A stretch of 43,556 nucleotides of DNA from CAVZLD01 sp964522605 (GTDB lineage Bacteria > Planctomycetota > Planctomycetia > Pirellulales > Pirellulaceae), in contig CAZFWV010000018.1 in NCBI GenBank assembly GCA_964522605.1, positions 1 to 43,556 of the forward strand, read 5' to 3'. The notes below the pieces were generated by a model. The model was not told where the DNA came from, searched no databases, and saw nothing but the letters and a program-made list of their open reading frames with translations. Made by a program: the position numbers and the translations under genes. Shown in pieces: positions 24,828 through 33,202 of this stretch. Each line of letters starts with the position of its first letter. Positions within the stretch are counted from its first letter, which is position 1.

Positions 24828-26251
24828 ACGAATATGCCATGACCGGGCCGCTCTATCATTACCTTCGGCGATACGACTGGATCCGGCGGGTCTATCGCGA
24901 GTCGCGAACGGCGATCCACATCGCGCAGAACCGGCTTCGCGCGATCCGCGCGGGCGACCTCACTTGGCGGAAACGCCGAACCTACCTGGGCAATATCTCG
25001 GAAGGGAGGCTGCCGATCCGAATCCGTTCTGCGGAAGACTTAATTGCGCAGTGTGATGAATCCGGGATCCATTACGCCACTGGCCGCCACTCAATCTATC
25101 TGCCACCGCAGCCGATGCTTCGTGCCTGGCTTGGCGGAATCGTCGACGCGTTTCCGGAAGACGCTGGCTTCAAGATCTTACGCAACTTTCAAGGGCCTTT
25201 GGATGCGTCGTACCTATCCAACGGACAGCAACGCCGGCTGACACAGCAGATGATGGGGGCGGTGACGAACCAGGCATTGGCCGCCAACGCACTGGCGGCG
25301 CTGGATCTTGGACCTCCCTGTTACGGCATCGCCCACTTGCACTCGGGCTCCCAGGAGATGACGGCGTTTGTCGTCCGACATGTTCAGGGCGATCCGGCGA
25401 CTCCAGAAGACTGCGAACTCTTTGTCCAGAAATTGCGCTCCTGGATCGATCAGCGGTTGTTCGAATTGGTTCCTGTTCGTGGGCTCGAGGATCCGGACTT
25501 TCTCCCTCCGAACTGCAATGGGAACCTCTTGCGGGAGCGGTCGACGGGTCGGCTGCAGTACATCGATTTTCAGCAGTTCCTGACGGTGCAAAGCCGACTT
25601 CTTCGTGCCGTTACACAGGACTCTCCCGAGGATGTGCATTTTGGAGGCAGTTCGAAATTGTGGCGCGGCGGCCGCAAGTACCTCTATCAGAGCGTGCCCG
25701 GTCTCGCGTCCGCGGCCAAGCGAGACACGAACTATCGCTGGCGAATCTACCAGGCGGCACTTGAGCAGTGTGGTGTTTGCTTGAAAGGCAAAGTGGTCCT
25801 CGATGTGTGCTGCAATACGGGCGTGATGTTGACTCATGCGATTGGCGCTGGCGCTGCGTGGGGAATCGGTTGGGACCTGCCCAATGTCATTCCCCACTCT
25901 CGTCGGATTATGCAGGTCTTAGGTGCCGGATGTTCGACGCTCGTGCCTGCCGAGCTATCGCCCGATTACCCGATCGCGGCGTCGATCCCGCATTGGCTGC
26001 GTCGACGATTGGATGAGTCCATTTTGTTCTATCTTGCAGCGATTCAGCATGTGGACATCATCCGCGATTTGAAAAATGTTCGCTGGAAGACGGCTTTGTT
26101 CGAGGATCACGAGGGGATTTCCCGGCAAGAAGCGGCGAGCAACCTTGCAAGAATCGAATCTGCCTGGAACTGTCGCCTCATCTGGCAAGGAAAGATCAGC
26201 GACGGAGATTGTGGAAGCAGGAATATTGCAGTCTTCCAGCGTGACATGTGA
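24824..26251 (+). CDS. Probable kinase-like plus SAM-dependent methyltransferase fusion protein
   Basis: The 475-residue protein has two parts. Residues ~90-300 resemble a lipopolysaccharide-kinase or aminoglycoside-phosphotransferase fold: a hydrophobic N-lobe, then LPPNCNGNLLRE and LQYIDFQQFL, which look like the catalytic-loop Asn and metal-binding Asp. Residues ~315-475 begin with the Rossmann SAM motif VVLDVCCNTGVM (about 324-335) and continue with WGIGWDLPNVI. I infer phosphorylation and methylation of the polysaccharide or its lipid carrier. Terminal kinase plus methyltransferase modules cap O-antigens in WbdD-type systems, but there the order is methyltransferase then kinase. It is coupled to the flippase by ATGA. 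Confidence 0.7.
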   Translation: MNEYAMTGPLYHYLRRYDWIRRVYRESRTAIHIAQNRLRAIRAGDLTWRKRRTYLGNISEGRLPIRIRSAEDLIAQCDESGIHYATGRHSIYLPPQPMLRAWLGGIVDAFPEDAGFKILRNFQGPLDASYLSNGQQRRLTQQMMGAVTNQALAANALAALDLGPPCYGIAHLHSGSQEMTAFVVRHVQGDPATPEDCELFVQKLRSWIDQRLFELVPVRGLEDPDFLPPNCNGNLLRERSTGRLQYIDFQQFLTVQSRLLRAVTQDSPEDVHFGGSSKLWRGGRKYLYQSVPGLASAAKRDTNYRWRIYQAALEQCGVCLKGKVVLDVCCNTGVMLTHAIGAGAAWGIGWDLPNVIPHSRRIMQVLGAGCSTLVPAELSPDYPIAASIPHWLRRRLDESILFYLAAIQHVDIIRDLKNVRWKTALFEDHEGISRQEAASNLARIESAWNCRLIWQGKISDGDCGSRNIAVFQRDM

Positions 26252-27658
26252 GTGAAGGAACCCGACCGTTCCCGAAATCAGGTTTTCTCGCGTATGAATA
26301 CGGCAAGAGCGAACATTCGTCCCGTGCGTTCGTCCTCTGATGAGTCATGGTCCCGGTATGCGCTCTTGTTGCTCGGGCTCTCGGTTACCGTATACGTCGA
26401 TCTCGGATCGTTTGGCCGCTTCGATATTCGCCCCGTTCAGCTTGCGCCGGTCTTGATCGGATGCATCACGGTGCCGGCGATACTGGCTCTGCGAAGTGAC
26501 ATCCCGAAAATCTATTTCGTACTGCCCTGCCTATGGGCCGGCTATATGTTGACTCGCCACTTCGTGTTCGATGACCTCGATGGACGGATCATCTGCGCCC
26601 GAACGGCGGTGAATGTCTTGGCATATCTCACGACCTTGACTCTGTTGCTCCGGTCAGAACGGGTCCAGTGGTTGCTGGCCGGTATTCTCGCTGGAACGCT
26701 ACTCTCCGTGGGGCTCGCATTCGCCGATATTAATCTGCCGCAGATGGTGACATCGTCCGTTCGCATGGGAAACGGACGCTGGCAGGGGCTGATGCCTGGG
26801 GCAAATCGGTTTGCCAACCTGTGCGCGATCGGATTCACAACAAGCGTCGGATTGATGATGCTGCGCGACCTTCGCGCGCTCCGACTGCCGCTGGCGGCTG
26901 TGGCGGGCGTCGGATTGCTGGGGTTGGCCATGAGTGGCTCTCGCGGTGCCACGTTGACCACCGTTCTCTGTATTGTGTTTCTCCTCTGGCTCACGGGACT
27001 TGTCCGCGGGCGATTACTCTTCACCCATCGGATTTGGATTTTCGGTGTCCTGGCCGTCTCCGTCAGTCTGGCTCTATTCAGCTTCTACAAGGAGATTATC
27101 CCCCATCGATTAGTCGTGCTCGTTGAGTCGCCGGAAGTTGCTTTGGCGGACATTGAGGATGATGTGCGGCGGGATTTGTTTGAGATTGCCTACGACATCT
27201 TTCGCGAGAGCCCTTTTGTCGGGGCGGGTGGGTCGGCGGCGATGTTCACGATCTTTTCGGGCGGTGAGATCATTGAAATCAGCAGCCACAACATGTATCT
27301 CAAAGTACTTTCCACTTCGGGTGCCTTGGGTCTGATTGGCTATCTGGCACTCCCGCTGCTGATTTTATTTCGGCTCGGTCGCTCCATTCTCGCAGCTTCC
27401 AAAAGGCGGATGGAACAGGTGGATCAAATCCCTCTAGCGATGACCTGGCTGATCCTCATTCTTTCGCATGGGGTCGTGATCTCCATTGACCAGACAACAC
27501 ACGTCTGGCTCCTCTTCGCGGCGACGGCTTATGTCTGTATTCGTCAGGCGGAACCGTTGCGTTACGTTCGAAGAGGTAGCCCGCGGACGAGAATTCCAGT
27601 CCGATCTGGATTCGAAATCGGGGCCCTCCCGACGGCCGTGTGGAGAACGAGTCCCTGA
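26252..27658 (+). CDS. O-antigen polymerase/ligase-family membrane protein (Wzy-like)
   Basis: A polytopic protein of 468 residues with roughly 10-12 hydrophobic helices. The family features are GRWQGLMPGANRFANLCAIG and the periplasmic-loop block SHNMYLKVLSTSGALGLIGYL. It would polymerise repeat units in the periplasm, or ligate them. The GTG at 26252 sits directly after the previous stop; an ATG at 26294 is an alternative, and neither has a strong ribosome site. It completes the flippase-modifier-polymerase run. Confidence 0.85.
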   Translation: MKEPDRSRNQVFSRMNTARANIRPVRSSSDESWSRYALLLLGLSVTVYVDLGSFGRFDIRPVQLAPVLIGCITVPAILALRSDIPKIYFVLPCLWAGYMLTRHFVFDDLDGRIICARTAVNVLAYLTTLTLLLRSERVQWLLAGILAGTLLSVGLAFADINLPQMVTSSVRMGNGRWQGLMPGANRFANLCAIGFTTSVGLMMLRDLRALRLPLAAVAGVGLLGLAMSGSRGATLTTVLCIVFLLWLTGLVRGRLLFTHRIWIFGVLAVSVSLALFSFYKEIIPHRLVVLVESPEVALADIEDDVRRDLFEIAYDIFRESPFVGAGGSAAMFTIFSGGEIIEISSHNMYLKVLSTSGALGLIGYLALPLLILFRLGRSILAASKRRMEQVDQIPLAMTWLILILSHGVVISIDQTTHVWLLFAATAYVCIRQAEPLRYVRRGSPRTRIPVRSGFEIGALPTAVWRTSP

Positions 27659-27722
27659 TCCGAGCTGCGTCCCGGAATTGCTGGCATCCAGCGGAATGGA
27701 GTCAGTGCCGTAGAACGTTCGT

Positions 27723-30485
27723 TCAGCGTTCTGCATGAACTGCCGGTGCTCGGCGCGCCGTCGAGGCGGCTTCCTGATCGCGAATCTGCCGCGTAACTTC
27801 CAAGATCTTGCGCTCCATACGAGGATCCTCGGGACGTCGGTTTTGGCACCAACGGAACTGCTCGAGTGCCTCGGTCCACTGTTCCGTCTGCTGGAGTCGC
27901 ACGCCCAACGTGGAACGCAGGCGATAATCGCCCGGCTGTGCATTCACGGCTTGTCGAGCGGCCCGTGTCGCTTCGGTCAGCGAATCAAGGAATGCGTAGA
28001 TCTCTTGAATCACATTCCAATAACGCGCTGCCTCAACGCCCTGCAGATGCACGACGTGTTGCTCCAGCGATCGGGCATACGGTTGCCCAACCTGCCGCGC
28101 GGACGCGTCCTGACCCGTCTGACGATAGTAGTTGAACAGCTTCCCCAAACCGTGTCGGTCCGGGCGAAAAATCGCGAGAAACACCTCGGGATTCAGCTGC
28201 GGAGCGATCGCCGCGATGATCTCATCCTGCATCTCGGGGGCCGTGTCGAATGCCTCTCGCCAGTAGGTCAATCCCCGCTCCCATTGACCTTCCAATACGG
28301 CTTCTCGTCCTAAACTGAACAGAACCATCCCATCGTAGGGTCGGACTCGCAAAGCCTGATCCAGTAACGCGTGTTGGAGTCGAAGGTCCCGATGATGTAA
28401 GAAGGCAAGCTCCGCGAGATGCAGATAGGCTTGGCCCTGCAGGGGGCACAAATGGACTGCACGCGTGGCGGCTCGAAGTGCCTGGTCCAAATACTCTCGG
28501 TGCTTGCCCAGAGCCGCGTCCAGCCAGATGTCCTGCGTTTCCTTCGACGGAAAGCTCGACGCCTGGGCGGCTTGCCGGACGTCGAGCAAACTCATGGCAT
28601 TCTCGGCCGTCTTCTGCGCAAGCTCAAAGCGACGAAGATTCACGGTTGCATAGCGCAGATTCGCCCGCGCATCGCTTGGGTTCCGCCGCAGCACATTCTG
28701 CAGATGGGCTGCCATGGCGTCCAGCGTTTCGGTATCGGACAGATCGACGTCGTCCCACCGACGCTGGCGACCTACGCGAACGCTCTCTTGGCCGGGAATT
28801 TCGCTGGCCAAGGACATCGCCAAGTAATCGTCCCAGTAACGCGCCGCGCACGCTGGACCTGCCAGCGTTTGGAACCACCCGAGGCCCAGTCCCGCGACGA
28901 GCAGCGTGAAGATTCCGACGGGTCCGATCTGCGAGGTTGTTGCATTCATTGTCGAGCGGCCGGGCGCAGCCGTCGGCGACGCGGGGTGGCTCCAGGCCGT
29001 GGATAGGCGTGCGACGGCAGCCAGCTGGATCACGACCAGAGACATGCAAGCCGGGATGTACCACACGAAATCCACCAAGGAGTGGACGAGTGAGGCGACG
29101 ACGCCCACCGCCAACGCCGCGATGCACGCTGCGCAGGAGGCGTTTGACGTGTGCCGCAACGCGCGGATGAACCAGAGCCCCGCCAAAATGCAGCCGCCCA
29201 ATAAAAGCAGCAAACCGCAGACACCGGTCTCCAGCAGAACCTGCAGATAGCCGTTCTCGGCGTGCGTATACTCTACTTCGGACGGCTGCGGAAAATAGCG
29301 TGGGTAGACTTCACGGTGACTGCCAACCCCCGCACCCAGTATCGCAAAATCGGGCACGGCGTTCAGGACGGCCGACCAGACGTTACGCCGTCCGCTGCTG
29401 CGATCTACTTGTTCGAGGGATCCGGCCGTCAATGTCGCCAGACGAGAAGCAAGTCGCTGCCGACCGTGAATACCGACCGCGATCCCCACGATCACCAGAC
29501 TCGCTGTCAGTACCAGCACCGTGCGCTTGTCGATCAGACGCTTTCGGGCCATGATCGTCAGGCCAATCAATGCGCCGCAGGTGATTGCCAGCATTCCTCC
29601 CCGTGAAAAGGACAACAGAATGCTCACCAGCACGAGCGCGAGTCCGCCGGTCAGCCCGACGGGGATCCACGAAGGACCGGTCGGCACTCGTTGCGGCGCG
29701 GACGAGCGTTGGTGTCGGGAACCCGTCCGTCGCGTCAGGTGATCGTGGAGCCACCAGAGCAACGGCCCCAACCCCAGGGCCAGATAGCCGGCAAAATGGT
29801 TCTGGTTGATAAACGGCCCCTTCACCGCACCGGCGGCGTCTCGGGAAGGGTGATCATACACCCAGAGGAATCTGCCATTGCCGGCCAAATACTGGATCAG
29901 GCCAACCGCGGCCATGAATATCGCTGCACTGGCAATCCAGCGAAGCATCCGCTTTACATCAGAAGAGTGCTGCAGTCGCTGGTAAGTTGCGACGAACAGC
30001 ACGCCATACACCAGCAGCATGCAGAGTCCTTCGCGCGTGGCCGATGGCGTCAAGGAAACCTGCCGCCAATCGCCCAGCGAAACATCCGGGGCCGAACTCG
30101 CAGACCACAGCGGTAAGAGTTCTCGAAGGGAAGGACTGAGTCGATCCAGAACGAATGGAGGCAGCGGGCTGAGTTGGAGGAGGAGCAGGGCCGTCGCCAG
30201 GACGATGACGGTCTCGCCACCCGACCAAGACCAGCGTCGTCGGGAATTCAGGCATTCCGCGAGGCCCCAACTGACGGCCGTGGTCCATACGATCCCTGCC
30301 AAGGCGAATCGCCCAACCGGGTGGCGTCCACCCAGGAGCAGGGGCGCGACAAACAACACCGCCCACATTCCCGCATCTGCGCACCCGCGCAGAACTCGGA
30401 CGATTCGCGGGTCTCGCGTCAACGTGTTGTCTCCGTTGCAATGGTCCTCAGAAGGGTCTTCAAACCAAGATGGCCGATTTCGCAT
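27723..30485 (-). CDS. O-antigen ligase/polymerase with C-terminal TPR domain
   Basis: The 920-residue protein has about a dozen N-terminal membrane helices (residues ~35-540) with the Wzy_C signature: FINQNHFAGYLALGLGPLLWW and later HAENGYLQVLLETGVCGLLL. Residues ~590-900 are tetratricopeptide repeats, e.g. NPSDARANLRYATVNLRRFEL, LYLHLAELAFLHHRDLRLQHALL. The TPR part should lie in the periplasm and may organise polymer assembly. It is convergent to the Wzy-like gene and opposite to the flanking export genes. The start ATG at 30485 has no obvious ribosome site. Confidence 0.9.
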   Translation of the reverse strand: MRNRPSWFEDPSEDHCNGDNTLTRDPRIVRVLRGCADAGMWAVLFVAPLLLGGRHPVGRFALAGIVWTTAVSWGLAECLNSRRRWSWSGGETVIVLATALLLLQLSPLPPFVLDRLSPSLRELLPLWSASSAPDVSLGDWRQVSLTPSATREGLCMLLVYGVLFVATYQRLQHSSDVKRMLRWIASAAIFMAAVGLIQYLAGNGRFLWVYDHPSRDAAGAVKGPFINQNHFAGYLALGLGPLLWWLHDHLTRRTGSRHQRSSAPQRVPTGPSWIPVGLTGGLALVLVSILLSFSRGGMLAITCGALIGLTIMARKRLIDKRTVLVLTASLVIVGIAVGIHGRQRLASRLATLTAGSLEQVDRSSGRRNVWSAVLNAVPDFAILGAGVGSHREVYPRYFPQPSEVEYTHAENGYLQVLLETGVCGLLLLLGGCILAGLWFIRALRHTSNASCAACIAALAVGVVASLVHSLVDFVWYIPACMSLVVIQLAAVARLSTAWSHPASPTAAPGRSTMNATTSQIGPVGIFTLLVAGLGLGWFQTLAGPACAARYWDDYLAMSLASEIPGQESVRVGRQRRWDDVDLSDTETLDAMAAHLQNVLRRNPSDARANLRYATVNLRRFELAQKTAENAMSLLDVRQAAQASSFPSKETQDIWLDAALGKHREYLDQALRAATRAVHLCPLQGQAYLHLAELAFLHHRDLRLQHALLDQALRVRPYDGMVLFSLGREAVLEGQWERGLTYWREAFDTAPEMQDEIIAAIAPQLNPEVFLAIFRPDRHGLGKLFNYYRQTGQDASARQVGQPYARSLEQHVVHLQGVEAARYWNVIQEIYAFLDSLTEATRAARQAVNAQPGDYRLRSTLGVRLQQTEQWTEALEQFRWCQNRRPEDPRMERKILEVTRQIRDQEAASTARRAPAVHAER

Positions 30486-30631
30486 GAGGCGAGCCGGAAT
30501 GCACTAGGACCGCACAAATCTCCCGGTCTCCGGGGGGCGTGCAGTTTTCGTTGTTGGTTCAGCGGAATCGATACACGCTTCCGTATCGAGCGCGCGGTGA
30601 CGCACAAGTCGAGCGACACCAAAGATCGAGA

Positions 30632-30720
30632 AGAGGAACCGCGGATCGAACGGACAATACGGATGTCCACGGATCTGTCGGTGCCGATCCGTACCCTCCG
30701 TCCAATCCGTGGTTTCCTCT
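30632..30720. repeat. Imperfect ~34-bp inverted repeat with CGGAT motifs
   Basis: AGAGGAACCGCGGATCGAAC (30632 onward, to about 30665) is complementary, with a few mismatches, to the sequence at 30686-30720, which ends GTGGTTTCCTCT. The 20-nt spacer also carries CCACGGAT. ACGGAT/CCACGGAT motifs recur five or more times. It looks like a remnant of a dispersed palindromic repeat. The 30486-30976 stretch otherwise holds no supported gene, but a palindrome-like GTGCATGCAC/GCATGCATGC lies near 30870-30895. Confidence 0.65.
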
Positions 30721-30976
30721 CCTCCTACGGTCCAAATAAAACGCGAGATCCACCGCAGGGAGAGGGGACCTTGTTCGTAGACTCCGGAAAAACCAACATT
30801 TCGAAACTGCACGACCTCTCTGGGCAGCGGATGCTACGCGAAAGTCCCGCATGGATGAATACCAGTGCCCAGGTGCATGCACCCGCATGCATGCCGCGCA
30901 ACTGGTCTTCATTTTTCAAAAGCTTTTTACTAGGATCCCGCTCCCTTTGCATGCTGAGGCAATGAAAGGACCCTCG

Positions 30977-31498
30977 ATGAATCGACTGCAGAGTATGGCA
31001 CGCGTTGCCACGTTGGTTTCCCTGGTCGGTCTGGTATTCCCATTTCCGTCGGGAATCCGTGCCGAGGAAATGGCGGGTCGTCCTGGTCCGCTCGTCGATG
31101 TCGTCCTGGATTCGGAGAACCGATTACATGGGCAATTGGTCGATGGATCGGCTGCACCCTTGCAGGGCGAGCTTGTGTTGATGCGTGAAGGTCAACCGCT
31201 GAAGACGCTCGTCGCCGGGCCCGATGGACGCTTTATCGTTCGGTTATCGCAAGGGGGAACGTACCAATTGGCCGCGGCGGATCGCCTGACGACAGTCCGT
31301 GTATGGACCGCCAGTGCGGCACCTCCCCATTCGCAACGGCAGTTCGTCCTCGTGCACGGCGACGTCTTGCGAGGACAACAAGGGAGAATCCCCCATAGTT
31401 CGATCAGCCCCTGGGTGGTCGCTGGTGTGGTTGCGGTTGCCATTGGCGTACCGATTGTCCTGGCGAATCATCGCGACGACCGCCCGAACGGAAGCTGA
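30977..31498 (+). CDS. Secreted carboxypeptidase-regulatory-like protein, paralogue 2
   Basis: Same design as the gene at 16474: signal peptide, a CarboxypepD_reg-like domain (NRLHGQLVDGSAAPLQ, DGRFIVRLSQGGTYQLAAAD, TTVRVWTASAAPP), then QFVLVHGDVLRGQQGR, a hydrophobic C-terminal segment (WVVAGVVAVAIGVPIVLA) and the tail RDDRPNGS. The ATG at 30977 has GAAAGGA 6 nt upstream; ATG 30962 is a poorer start. It lies 22 nt before paralogue 3 and leads the export operon, so a role in polymer export or envelope organisation is inferred. Confidence 0.85.
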   Translation: MNRLQSMARVATLVSLVGLVFPFPSGIRAEEMAGRPGPLVDVVLDSENRLHGQLVDGSAAPLQGELVLMREGQPLKTLVAGPDGRFIVRLSQGGTYQLAAADRLTTVRVWTASAAPPHSQRQFVLVHGDVLRGQQGRIPHSSISPWVVAGVVAVAIGVPIVLANHRDDRPNGS

Positions 31499-31520
31499 TC
31501 GCGACGAAGGAGAACGAGGG

Positions 31521-32060
31521 ATGTCATGGGTTCGAGCGATCCGCGGTGTCCTTGTGTCTTGGGCCACTCTTGGAGTGATTTGGCCGGGCACGGGTCTATC
31601 CGGCGGCGAGACAGAACACGTTTCGAGATTGGCCGACCACCGAGTGCCGGATGTGCGACTCGACGCGGGCGGGCAACTGCAGGGAATGGTTGTTGATGGA
31701 CAGGGGCACGGACTGCCCGAGGCCCAGGTCGTGGTTTCTCGTGTCGGAGACTCACCCCGACAGGTGACGAAGACCGACGCGGACGGTCGATTTACGGTCG
31801 GCAATCTGAAGGGAGGCACCTATTGTCTGCGAGTCAGCGAGGGGACCTCCCTTTGTCGCGTGTGGACGCCCGGCGCTGCGCCTCCCAGTGCGGCCCACAG
31901 CATCCTCGTGGTCAACGACCGGCTAATTCAACGGGGACAGCGGCCGATCCGAGAGTTGTTCGTCTCCGACCCGATCCTGGTGGCCACTCTGGTGACGGCG
32001 GCGATTGCGATCCCGATTGCCGTCCACAAATCACGCGACGATACTCCTCCCGGCAGTTAA
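31521..32060 (+). CDS. Secreted carboxypeptidase-regulatory-like protein, paralogue 3
   Basis: The third paralogue, 179 residues. It repeats the plan: signal peptide, LQGMVVDGQGHGLPEAQVVV, DGRFTVGNLKGGTYCLRVSE, LCRVWTPGAAPPSAAHS, VVNDRLIQRGQ, C-terminal hydrophobic segment (VATLVTAAIAIPIAV) and tail RDDTPPGS. Its CRVWTP block is closer to paralogue 1 than to paralogue 2. The start follows GAAGGAGAACGAGGG. It is 22 nt after paralogue 2 and 16 nt before the export lipoprotein, so the three are likely one transcript. Confidence 0.85.
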   Translation: MSWVRAIRGVLVSWATLGVIWPGTGLSGGETEHVSRLADHRVPDVRLDAGGQLQGMVVDGQGHGLPEAQVVVSRVGDSPRQVTKTDADGRFTVGNLKGGTYCLRVSEGTSLCRVWTPGAAPPSAAHSILVVNDRLIQRGQRPIRELFVSDPILVATLVTAAIAIPIAVHKSRDDTPPGS

Positions 32061-32076
32061 TGGTTCACGTTCCGGT

Positions 32077-33192
32077 ATGACACTCAGACAGGCAAAGATG
32101 CAGGTTCCTCGTGCCAAACCAAGACTGCCGGCTGCGTTAACGTACGCTGCGATCGCCACGAGTCTTTTGGCGAGTGGTTGTCGTTCCACGCCGTCCTATC
32201 AGGCCGCAGACCTTCCGGAAAACTGTCGTGCGGCAATGACGACTTCCACCGGCTCCATCGATCTGTCCTCCGTTGCGCGACAATCGGCCAACACGGATTC
32301 GATTTATCCGGGAGACGTTCTTGAGGTCACGCTGGCAACGGGCATCGAAGAGCAGATTCCTCAGAACTGGCCGCTTCGAGTGACGGACGACGGTCAGATC
32401 AATCTGCCGCTGGTCGGGCTCGTGCACGTTGCGGGGCGAACATTGACGGAGGCCGAACAGGAGATTCGCCGACGGAGCGTGGAACGGGAAATCTATCGGG
32501 AACCACACGTTGTGGTTCTGATGAAGCAGCGACGCATGATTCATGTCCGGGTGGTGGGCGCGGTGGAAGAGCCGGGTGTGTTCGAGCTGCCTGCAGCCGG
32601 GAGTGACCTGCTGACGGCCCTTGTGGCCGCGGGCGGATTGAGCGAGAAGGCCGGCACGCAAATCGAAATTCGACATCCGAATGCCGCGCAGCCTTTCAGT
32701 CAGAACGGAGCGGCTTCGGGAGTGATGCTCGCGTCCTTCATCGATTCCCCCCAGGTGCCGCGCCGCATGGTGCGTGTCGATTTGGCGGAGGACGTGGCGT
32801 CGGGTCTGGACCTGCACGTCGAAGATGGAAGTGTCGTCGTCGTTCTGGAAAAGACCAAGCAATCGATCAGCGTGATCGGCTTGGTGCAGCGGCCCGGTAA
32901 CTACGAACTTCCACGGGACGAGACGGTGCGCGTGCTCGATGCGATTGCACTTGCCGGCGGTTTGCGGATCTCCGTTGCCAATCGCGTTCGTGTGATTCGC
33001 CGCGTACCGGACCGAACGGACCCGGTGGTCATCGACGTGTCGGTCAGAAAGGCAAAACACGACGGCGAAGAGAACCTCACGCTGGCGCCGGGCGATGTGG
33101 TGAGTGTCGAAGAGACGCCCACAACGTTCGTCGTCGAGACGATCCGCGGCTTTCTGCGATTCGGATTTTCTAGCGCGATTCCCGGCCTTTGA
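32077..33192 (+). CDS. Polysaccharide export outer-membrane lipoprotein (Wza-like)
   Basis: Outer-membrane export pore subunit. The N-terminus ends in the lipobox LLASGC (Cys35), so it is lipidated. The Poly_export domain follows, with YPGDVLEVTLA, VTDDGQINLPLVG and VAGRTLTEAEQEI, then SLBB-like repeats: VRVVGAVEEPGVFELPAAG, and the second at VIGLVQRPGNYELPRDETV with LAPGDVVSV. The ATG at 32077 is chosen; 32098 is an alternative. It lies 10 nt before the co-polymerase/kinase gene. Confidence 0.93.
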   Translation: MTLRQAKMQVPRAKPRLPAALTYAAIATSLLASGCRSTPSYQAADLPENCRAAMTTSTGSIDLSSVARQSANTDSIYPGDVLEVTLATGIEEQIPQNWPLRVTDDGQINLPLVGLVHVAGRTLTEAEQEIRRRSVEREIYREPHVVVLMKQRRMIHVRVVGAVEEPGVFELPAAGSDLLTALVAAGGLSEKAGTQIEIRHPNAAQPFSQNGAASGVMLASFIDSPQVPRRMVRVDLAEDVASGLDLHVEDGSVVVVLEKTKQSISVIGLVQRPGNYELPRDETVRVLDAIALAGGLRISVANRVRVIRRVPDRTDPVVIDVSVRKAKHDGEENLTLAPGDVVSVEETPTTFVVETIRGFLRFGFSSAIPGL

Positions 33193-33202
33193 TTGAAACC
33201 TG

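Noticed and set aside
30851..30976. Longer N-terminus for the second carboxypeptidase-regulatory-like protein
   Set aside because: The ATG at 30977 has a good ribosome site and is directly followed by the signal peptide; the extension does not look like one.
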